DNA of 64,000 nucleotides from Drechslerella dactyloides (taxonomy: Eukaryota > Ascomycota > Orbiliomycetes > Orbiliales > Orbiliaceae): the NCBI GenBank assembly GCA_020064725.1, contig JAGTWJ010000017.1, positions 2,046,001-2,110,000 on the forward strand, given 5' to 3'. The notes under the pieces were generated by a model that had not been told where the DNA came from, did no database searches, and saw only the letters and a list, made by a program, of their open reading frames with translations. A program made the translations under genes and the position numbers. Of the stretch, positions 55,136 to 64,000 are shown piece by piece (the stretch's first letter is position 1; each line of letters opens with the position of its first letter).

Positions 55136-58100
55136 TCAGTAGTTGAACACCATTAGCGCAGGATTTAAGGCAAACTACGCAACATGACTCGTCAGCAAAG
55201 GTAGATTAACACAGTATGCACGTGAAGATGTCCAAGGAACGCGAACTTACCGGGAGAAGGAGATGCCCAGCAATCATTGTGGCAAGCGGAACAATCGCCG
55301 TGAACTCAGTAACACGCCAATCGGGGGGTGCGAAGATGCCGCAGTATACCATGCATCCCGCCAGGGTTCCAACGATCAGATACATCCACTTGAAGGTTTT
55401 GAGGATGCGAGGGACCTCAATCCAAAAGTTCGAATCAGTTTTCTCCTTAGAAGTAGCTCCCCAAGTCATGTCGATGCTGAAGAGGTGGGCCAAAATTGCT
55501 GTGTTCACGTGGAAAGAAAGCCCTGAAAAGAAGACCACAAACATCTTTTCGGCAGGAAAAGTTAGAATCTATGACGCTAGTCGTTTGCGCAGTACTATGG
55601 CTAGAATGCTTACCGGCATCCATTTAAAATTCTCCATCAAAGCTCCCATCAGCGACTTCTCACAAAGCCGATACCGAAGAACTGCAAGACTTAGATTGCC
55701 CTGTGCAACTTGAGTCAGCATACCTAGCTCTTGAATCTGCCAAGGTATTACATCTGGCACTCACTAGGAAGCTGAAAACCGCAATCAAGGAAAGAAAGAC
55801 TCTCCAACCGTCGAGGTAGAAGCTATCGAAAAAGCCATTACACCAACCGAGAAGCGCGTAGTTGATTATGGCGAAAGGGAAGCCGATAGCGATAGCATAG
55901 TAACTCAGGATATAGCCGAGAACAGATATCTTTGAACACAATTGGATGTTGCTGGTCAAAAACATTATGAATAGCCTGCTAAACGGCCCTCTCCACAGCC
56001 AAGTGTGTATAGGGTTCAGGACTAGTTCGTTGCAACCGTAGGCGTATCTAAGCTCGTCATCAGTAAGTAATCCCGCTGTAGGATAGATAGACGTGTCATT
56101 TGGATGTACCAATAACCTACTTTTCCCATCTTGCCAGCTCATCGTAGATTGTCAGCGAGACGCCTTCCTGAAATCCCTCCAAGCCATGGTATGTTGCCAG
56201 TCTCACAATGTTTCCGGCCACTTGTAATCGAAGCGCCAGGTCAAAGTCTTCCGAGACATGAGATTCGCTCCAGTAGTACTCTCTTCCGTCTGCTCGATAT
56301 GCCACGCTTTGCACCGCTTGCCAACGAAGGAATGCATTGTGTCCCACAAACTACAAAATCAACGCGTCAACGGTCAGCGGCCAGCGATATTTGAAAGGGC
56401 GAAGTGATCCAACTTACTGGTGCAATGTCGCCAGAGCCACAAACAAATCTAATTGAAGAGTATATGAGATTTGTAAAATAGGTAATACCGTTTTCAAAGT
56501 AGTCTCCTACGACTTGCATGACGCCGGCACTATGCTGAATGATTGCAACCTCGGGATTCAGGAACATTTCCGCAGCACCGTAGATAAGGCAGTCTGCAGG
56601 AACTCGGGTGTCGCTGTCGACAATAAGAATAATCTCCCCAACTCTGATATTGCCAGCAGCCCATGCCCTCTTGTCTTCCATGATGACCCTTTCGAGCGCG
56701 GTTTCATATAATTCTTGTTCATCCGTGCACGTCAAACTTTGACCCACTTCCTCTCTCGTCTGGATTAGATCCAGCAGCATATCTTCGGTTTTATTGGATA
56801 TCTCTAAGCAGAAGTTCATGTTGGAGGCTTTTTTGAATTTCCCCGCCCTCAGGTATCCGTTCTGTCCGTTCCCAGGCCTTGCGACCCAACCTATACCGTG
56901 ATCTCTATAGTACTGCCTCCGCTCCTGAGCCAGTACTGGATCAATAATCTGTGATGATGTTAGTGAATAAACTCGATTGTTTTGACGTTATTCATGGGCA
57001 CCGATCGCATACTTGCATCCCGTCGTCGTTGACAAAGAGGTTTGCGGTTCCGCCGTGAAGCTCGTAGTTGGATATCGCTTTTTTCAAACTTTCTATCGTA
57101 GGGCCAAGCACGAATGCTAACGACTCTTTGTAAACTGGCATCTGTATAGTTATATGTGGTGGGTGGAATCCATTTCTGAATGCGTAGTCCAAAGAAGGCG
57201 GCCTAGCGGAATAGAAACGAGAATTCATTGTCGTAGAACGTACTGGCCCTACCAGCTGGCAAATATCTGTCGCAATAATAATGAAAAAGAACTATTAGGT
57301 AGAAAGGAAGGAAAGATAAGTTCCTGAGCTTCTCGCTTCAAATCAGGGATATTAAGAAAGAGGACCTACCAAGGCCAGTGCTCCAGAGAACGGTATCGAA
57401 ATGGCAAGTAGATAGCGCAAGTAGAACTCATCCACTGCCGCTTCGGTGACTATGATGCGGAGAGAGCCACCAAACAAGAGTATCGTCATAATGGAGACCG
57501 CAACGCCCGTGTAAACGGAACTAGTATATACAACAGGACGATCTACAGATTCCTTTGAGGCCATCTCGAGATCAATATCGCTTAAGGAAGATGTTTCGGC
57601 TTTACTCTCGTTGATTGTGATCGATGAGCCATAGCTTTCTATCTTTGGAGGAGCTAACGATGCACGTGATACACGTGAAGCGGAGGTGGTACTGCGCATC
57701 GAATAGAATGTGTCCCTACATCCGGGTAGTTCTTGGGCTGCCAGTGTACGCTCCAGTCGTCCTGTGAGATCTTCTCCGCATAGCTAGTTGGCCAATATGC
57801 AATGAGTATAGAAAGACGATAGAAGGTTATACGAGGGTGGATTAATATACGGGAAGGGTTCTCTTACCAAAGACATCATCTTCGTATTCATATGGTCTGC
57901 ATGCCCAAAGATACTTCTTGTATGATCATGCCATAGCAGGACGGCTTGCTCTCGTCTTAGGAAGCAGATGTATTGAAACCTCCTGACGGACCTTTCCGTC
58001 GAGTCGATGACTTCGTCCAGAGAGTTGAAGATTTGGACTTGGACACCTTCTCTTGGGAAAATCAGTTCATCATCCTCGTCTGCAATGGTTCGGAAGACAC

Positions 58101-58592
58101 AATCTGTGATTTTCGATCGCATCAAGAAAGCCACCTTGACGTCAAGCTTTTGAACCGCGTCTAGAACCTTCATATCGGGTGGTGATGGCTCGACGGCGTA
58201 CTCCCCTTCCTTTGTACGAACACAAACGGAAGGGATCGCATCTGGACCCGGAAGCGTCCACTGACTTGCGTAGAACTTCTCGTGTATGTGGCTTGCGATC
58301 TATAGAATTTGAGGCGTAATTGAGTCAGTGCATCCTTGCTAAATGTGCGTGGGGGGGCTTTGGTGTAGATAATGCGCATTATGGGTAATGCAGAAGGAGT
58401 CATCATACAAAGTATGCCAGAGGTATGACAACAGATAGATGTGCTTACCAACTGAGCATGCTCAAGGCTCGTTCTCTCAGCCAAGCTGCTTGTTGATATC
58501 GGTCTTCTGTATTCGATAGACGGTATTGAGGAGAGGGCAGAGGAGCTGGTGTATGGCGAAGTTGAGACGTCGACGGTATCGGAAAGAGCCAT
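55136..58592 (-). CDS. Processive GT2 glycosyltransferase (fungal ZtGT2/CPS1-like polysaccharide synthase)
   Basis: Ten exons, in transcript order 58592-58449, 58299-57868, 57783-57370, 57255-57013, 56948-56418, 56350-56121, 56047-55765, 55700-55614, 55544-55251 and 55174-55136, encode 898 residues with every junction in frame. Residues 1-225 are cytosolic. Membrane segments lie at about 285-350. The catalytic GT-A domain carries FVNDDGMQ (about 405-411), the metal-binding DSD (about 522-524), SEDFDLALRLQ with the catalytic ED (about 622-623) and ELARW (about 659-663) where related synthases have QxxRW. Several membrane helices follow, with the conserved KYAYGCNE and MTWGATSKE. This architecture makes and extrudes a polysaccharide at the plasma membrane. 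Related fungal enzymes (ZtGT2 of Zymoseptoria, Neurospora cps-1) affect hyphal surface and growth on solid media; the polymer is unknown. It diverges from the GH16-like gene. Confidence 0.9.
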
Positions 58593-61328
58593 TGCTGCCG
58601 ATAATACGGGAGTGAACCAGCTCGATCGATCAATTGATCAAAGCACTTGAAAAGTGCGAATGACAGACTAGAAGCCAATTTCAACTGCGTCCTGTCTGCC
58701 ATTCGTAAAACTTATCAATGATTTCTGACAAAAAACATTGCCGCCAACATCGGCACACTTTAATGCCTGGTTATTCGAGAAGGCTGAAGGCGACTAGATA
58801 GATTCCTTGCGGAGCCGCATAATGTCGAGGACCGGAAGCTCAGCGTGCATTGCATATAACCTCATGCAAAATTGTAATTGCTGGTAGCCTTCAATTGCTT
58901 TTTTCTATAAAACGGCCGGCCGGCGGGCCATGCAGGAGCGCCGGCAGCCCCTCCCCTTGACAGCGACTCCGACCTGGAACTCACAAGCCGAGACAAAACT
59001 AACCAGATAAATCTCCTCTCTATTATTGGCAGCAATTTGCATAGGTCGCTTCAATTCAAGAGAGAGAGTTCTCAGCCGTGCGAGCGTTGATCATTAGATT
59101 TTTAAGCGATATCTTTTATGGACGATGATGGAACATACAACAGCAAGATTGGTACGGGTGGCTAATTCTCGGCTTGAGCATCAAGCATGAATATGATTAT
59201 TCCGGGTTTGTTTCCCGTGAAGTTGGTGGGAAACTAGCGCTATTGAATTAAGCTGTTAGTCATGAGCTGCGGGGTACGCCAAACGACTGGAAAACTAAGT
59301 CAATTCATTTGGAACGATAACTATCTCAGATCAGGAAAGAATCCGATTATCGCGAATGGCGATATAAGGCAACGGGGTTGGGGTGCGTGAAGCTGTAATT
59401 AACCGAACACGTTGTTTTGTCTGTTGGATTCTGGGCAGGGTGACGGCCTTCTTGATTGGGCTGTTTGTTCTCCGTCGGTGACCCAAAAGAAGCAGTGGTG
59501 CGGCGGCTGCAGCACGCGAGACATCATAGAGGCGCCGATCCATGTTCGACTGGGGACTTTCACGGACCTCTTGGGACTTTGGACTTTGCCCCTTGCTTGG
59601 GCATACAACTTTATATATAAGTTGGACGATTAGCTAAATATTCGAACGGCTGGGGGCCATGGAGAACTTATGTCACGCCGAATACGATTGCCATCATGAC
59701 CCTGATAATCATATTTCATCTGCATGTCGCTACTCGATTTTAAGCCACCACGAAAACCTTCCGGAAAAACAATTTACTATTTGGCGGTGGTAATTGCGGC
59801 ATGTCGAGTCGCATGTATAGTGAGACAGGCCGTCCTACGTCAGCTCTCGCCATGTTAACATGTTGTAAGTGAGTCCGAGACTCGCTAGATGTCCGACAAG
59901 GCTAGTCCGCCATGTCTCTAGCGTCGGATAATCAGACTGTGTAACCCGCTTCAGCTGCGTCGCGTGAACGTGTATCTAAGTAACGTTGGATACGCAACTT
60001 CAAGCTAGAACTCTCAGTGACTGGACCGCATGAACAGATTGCTGGGGTTTCAAGAAAGCGGATCATCTGCCGCTATCCGTGCACATCCGCAGAAAACAGA
60101 AGTTGATATATGGGGACAGTCGGGCCGGCATGATGTGTTCGCTAGACCAGGTGCATGCTTTAAAATATGGCACCATGCAGGGCGCAATCGCAGAGCTGGT
60201 CTTCAACCAGGGACAAAATTACTGGCGACAGTCAGTTGCCTAGGCGCAATTATGCAGATTCGGGTTCGCACATATACATACGTACTATGTATGCAGATTA
60301 ATTATGTGCCTCGTGCGCCTACATAGACATGCTGTATACATATACATTGCATTACGTGTAGTTACCCCAGAAATTCCAACGTTTTCCGCACCGGAACGGG
60401 TGGGAGCCGAAGAAAAGAAACGAGATCAGGGCAAGAGTGATAATGGGGTGATGCCTACGGCTAGCTGTTATCACGGACGTTATGAAATGCGTCGAGAACT
60501 CGTTATCTTGTACGAGAAAGGCTGTAAAATCATTAGGGTTCGAGAGGCTTAGAGGGAGCTGTGCTAACTACAACACATTTTCGTGTTATATATATTCGAC
60601 ATTCATTCAGCTTGCAGCAGCAGGAGTCTTGCACAGCTGCACAGGCTTCGCGAATTCGGCACGTACATAATTTGATGCCGCTTTCGATTGCAAATCTTAT
60701 CTCTTGTTGACGTATGTTTTATGCCGCCTGCCGAACACCTCGCAAATCTACTAACTTCCAGCAAATTTATGGATAAGGCAGGCAGGCATGCATGGCAGGA
60801 GCTGAGCGCTAGATCTCCACCCAGGTTCCGCAGTCGACATCCTTGACATGGCACGGCCTGGACTAGCTAGCCAGCTGTAATATGCAATGCGGCTCGTCTC
60901 GGCTTCGGCATATTTTGAAACTTCCTTCAAACATAGAGTTCTTGACGTATCTATAGAATTACACAAAATATGCAACATCCTACTCAAACGCAATGCCGCT
61001 ATGTGTCCGATGCAATTTGCAAGGAGTTCCCGTGCTCTCACGTACAAAATATTTTGTATAGTGCTCGGTCCCTCGTATTCGAGCATGGCGCGTTGCAGCG
61101 CTACGGGCGACTATCATTTCTGCTGCTATCCGGAACAGTCGGTTGAACTTTAAAAACGGCTGATAGGACCCGTAAGACTAAAAACCTCCATTGCCCCAAT
61201 CGCCAAGCAAGGAATACTACAAATTGAAATAGACGTGAGGCTAGCTGAGCTGAGCTCTCGTCATCGGCAAACTTGCGTTTTCTTTTCCAGTCCTGAATTC
61301 TGGCATCAAACTCATACGATCACAAGTA
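58593..61328. promoter_or_regulatory. 2.7-kb intergenic region between the divergent GT2 and GH16-like genes
   Basis: Both genes start outward from this region, so it holds both promoters. No coding sequence is supported. A GC-rich block (AAAACGGCCGGCCGGCGGG, about 58912-58930) lies 320 bp upstream of the GT2 start and is palindromic around GGCCGGCC. A single regulator could act on both genes, but no known site was recognised. Confidence 0.45.
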
Positions 61329-63077
61329 ATGGACTATCCGGTATATTCATCAGAGAAGAGAAGCTTCAAGAGCTATCGACTGCGTGGAGAATACCCTCAG
61401 CCATGGCTTAAGGAGCAACAAGTAAGTCTTTCCAAACCCGGGTAACAGTTCCTCCATGCATATACAAATGCCGCCGCCCAATATGCATACATCAACGAGC
61501 TGCGTTCTAACATAAATAGAGAAACTATACGCTCAGGAGCAATCTGATTGTCTATAGCTTCTTCCTAGGCAGTCTTTGCATTAGTGCTTATTTATGCTAT
61601 GACGGATACCGCAAAGTCAAGCGCCGCGACGTAAGTATAGACGATTCTCCTTTATGTCTCAAAGCCATTACTAATAATCATCACGTAAGGTCACAGTACT
61701 GTTTAATCTTAGATGATACTTTTAGCCAGATCGACTCAAGTATATGGCAAAGGGAACAACAGCTCGATGGCTACGAGTAAGTATCTAGCTAATAATTCAT
61801 TGCATCTAGACTAACTTGTGCGGCACAGTGTCGGATCATTCGACTGGACGACGCCGGACGACTCGAATGCATATACCTCTCCCAATGGCCTCATTATCAT
61901 GCCCACTCTCACAAACTTAACCACCAACATAACACCCGCCCAGATCATTGACGGATACCGTCTAAACCTCACCACTCAGCGAGTCTGCACTAGCGAACGG
62001 GTTGCTTCCTGCGCCGTCTTAAGCAACTCCACTACTGGGGAGATTGTCAACCCCGTCCGGTCCGCAAGGCTCACGACGAAATTCTCAAAGTCCATCAAAT
62101 ATGGGCGAGTAGAGGTGATAGCCAAGATGCCCAAGGGCGACTGGCTCTTGCCCTCCATACGGCTGCTCCCCGTCAGTGAAACTTACGGCGACTGGCCTAA
62201 GAGCGGTTCAGTTGATATCGTGCTGGCGAAAGGAAACCAAGCAGGTTATCCAGGAGGCGGTCGCAACATCTTCACATCAACACTCCATTGGGGTAAGTTG
62301 GCAACTAGTCATGCACCTCCACCAAAAAACGCAGGCTAAGTTTTATTTTTTTCGTTACGTCCTCAGGGGTTTCTCGCACTGCCGACCGGTTCTGGAAAAC
62401 GACTTTCGGGCGACGGGTACGGCGCACGGACTACACAAAAGGCTATAACACTTTCGGTCTAGAGTGGACTAAAGACTACCTCTTCACCTATCACAATGGT
62501 CGCACATACTCAGTCCTCTGGATTGGTTTCTTGAAAGAATCATTATGGGAATTGGGCCAGTTCCCAAATAACGGTTCATTGCAAGCAAACCCCTGGGCGG
62601 TGTCCGAGAACATGAATGCGCCATTTGATCAACCGTTTTACTTGTCGCTGAGCGTTCAGGTCGGGGCGACTAATCGTAAGTGCTCCATCTTCGTGTTGCC
62701 ATTCGCACAAAAATTTATAAGTGCCGCTTAATTGCGTTTGCCGATTGGGGATGCCCGCTGACTCGCCACTTCGACGGCTTCAACCATCCATGTGCACATG
62801 CAGACGCTGTTTTCCCGTATGTAACGACTCCCAATCTCCACCGAAAACCTGCTGCGTTCCCGAGGCAGTGGCTGGATGAATACTTGATGAGTACTGACTC
62901 TTGAACTTTCGCGTATCTAGTGATAGTCATGAAAAGCCGTGGATTGATGCTAGTCCACACGCCGCCGCCGACTTTTGGTCGGCTGTGGACTCTTGGTACC
63001 CTACTTGGGGCGCTGGTGAGGACCGCGGAATGACTGTCCGCAATGTCAAGATGTGGCAGGAAGGAAAATGCAATTAA
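61329..63077 (+). CDS. Membrane-anchored GH16-fold protein lacking catalytic glutamates
   Basis: Seven exons (61329-61421, 61520-61630, 61697-61776, 61829-62292, 62367-62675, 62804-62816, 62921-63077) encode 408 residues; all junctions keep the frame. Exon 6 is a 13-nt microexon. Residues 1-40 are a basic cytosolic tail. About 41-60 (NLIVYSFFLGSLCISAYLCY) is a single signal anchor, so the domain faces outside. Residues about 70-405 match GH16 of the beta-1,3-glucanase/GNBP type: YCLILDDTF, FDWTTPDDSNAY, EVIAKMPKGDWLLPSIRLLP, FWKTTFGRRV, YNTFGLEWTKDYLFTYHNG, NHAVFPDSHEKPWIDASPHA, WYPTWGAG.DRGM.V and KMWQEGKC. The active-site motif (normally E-I-D-x-x-E) reads S222-V-D224-I-V-L227, so nucleophile and acid/base are both missing. 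It probably binds a beta-glucan or a product of the adjacent GT2. Confidence 0.88.
62804..62816 (+). other. 13-nt microexon of the GH16-like gene
   Basis: ACGCTGTTTTCCC between CAG and GTATGT. It completes CAC, adds A-V-F and gives the first two bases of CCT, restoring the HAVFPDSHEKPW sequence that aligns with the N-G-W-F-P-D-G stretch of GH16 relatives. Without it the flanking exons are out of frame. Confidence 0.75.
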
Positions 63078-64000
63078 CTCGCGTATTACACATATAACCA
63101 AGCTTTCGCGGCGGGTCGGGAAGCTTAGAGCTTGGGATTCGGCTAGCTAGCGGTCTCTGAAATGAAGGGTTCTGGTTTGCATGACTCGGCGTTTTTCTTC
63201 ACTGCACGATTTCATGTTGATGATACATCTGTACCTTTCGTACCTGCCCCCTCATTTTATCTCGCCTTGCATTCAAATTTCCTATACCTCATAGATCTTT
63301 TCTTTTCTCGGAGGCTACATACATTCATCTGTGGGTACCGCTTCTACCTAATTATTAGAAGGTCATCTATTTTATTGGGGTCATTCGAGTAGCATGTTTT
63401 GCGACGTCGCAATGTTTCCCCCTTCAACATACATTAATCCTATATCGCCTATTTGACATACAAATTCATACCCTGTGGTCAGCAGTTGCAGAGTAGAGAA
63501 TATTATACATTAATCTCCTAGGGTTCGAATTTATCATTTCCAAATGAAAAATCTAGCGACTTGGCCGACTGTCGGCACGGCGAAAAGTCGAGCGCCGAAT
63601 GGTGACACACGACCCATGATCACAAGATCACATAATCCCGCAGCGAGCATTTGCCATAGACAATCTTCGTTCGGCGGGTGCAGTGGCAAGCTGGGGTAGA
63701 TCTAGTGTTGCACAACCTAACAAATCCTGCATTCCACATTCTTAGAATATCTGTTTAGAGTTAGCACTGCATACTTGTTCACGGCAGTGCGACCTACAGG
63801 TCGGGTGCGCGGCACTTGCGAGACCGATCATGCCATCAACACGATTGAAGCGGGGACTACGACCGCCGACCATGACGTTATGTTCTGAGGAATACTGGTA
63901 GTGTCCATTGCATTAGAGCGAGTCTAAACCTCGACAGTATCACCATCGATGGCCATTTTCGGTCTTAGAACGAGACCTGTGCATCGCCGGTCTATATAAG
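63078..64000. other. Right-end intergenic sequence
   Basis: 3' flank of the GH16-like gene, then non-coding sequence. The last ten bases, TCTATATAAG (63991-64000), look like a TATA box for a plus-strand gene beyond the window. Confidence 0.4.

Overview
The window is nuclear DNA of a filamentous ascomycete (Pezizomycotina). The evidence is short spliceosomal introns (mostly 54-90 bp, GT..AG, with CTAAC/CTAAT-like branch sites), intron-split genes on both strands without operons, pyrimidine-rich leader sequence, and fungal families: a full-size PDR-type ABC transporter, a DUF7918 protein, a Tho1-like SAP protein, a Mpv17/PMP22 protein, a membrane-anchored GH114 protein and processive GT2 synthases. 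The exact order cannot be decided from sequence alone. I support 15 protein genes in 64 kb, with intergenic gaps of 1-5 kb. I saw no tRNA, rRNA, CRISPR array or intact transposable element.

Layout. 1-348 (+) is the 3' end of a GT2 synthase. 4649-5755 (-) is a membrane-anchored GH114 protein. 6812-7561 (+) is a Mpv17/PMP22 protein and 7899-8468 (-) a small coiled-coil protein. 9760-10897 (+) is DUF7918, 12757-13850 (+) a helix-hairpin-helix protein, 15242-17292 (+) an F-box protein, and 19312-20154 (+) a protein with a faint perilipin-like look. 22136-27164 (+) is the ABC-G transporter and 28609-30126 (+) a protein with about ten zinc fingers. 31874-37483 (-) is an 1869-residue disordered protein ending in a methyltransferase-like domain. 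40719-41534 (+) is Tho1-like, 44797-47045 (+) has two RRMs, and 48356-50020 (-) is a coiled-coil protein. 55136-58592 (-) is a complete GT2 synthase, and 61329-63077 (+) is a membrane-anchored GH16-fold protein. Splice models were built by hand and checked for reading-frame continuity.

How the genes fit together. The middle of the window (about 6-50 kb) looks like a mixture of housekeeping and regulatory genes with no shared pathway. The two ends share a carbohydrate theme. Each GT2 synthase has, as its nearest neighbour, a type II membrane protein with a glycan-hydrolase fold: GH114 on the left, GH16 on the right. The right-hand pair is divergently transcribed from one 2.7-kb intergenic region. 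The GH16-fold protein has lost both catalytic glutamates (the ExDxxE site reads S-V-D-I-V-L), so it is probably a glycan-binding or scaffold protein. A linked surface-polysaccharide function for the right-hand pair is the most interesting hypothesis here, but it is inference from gene order and family knowledge.
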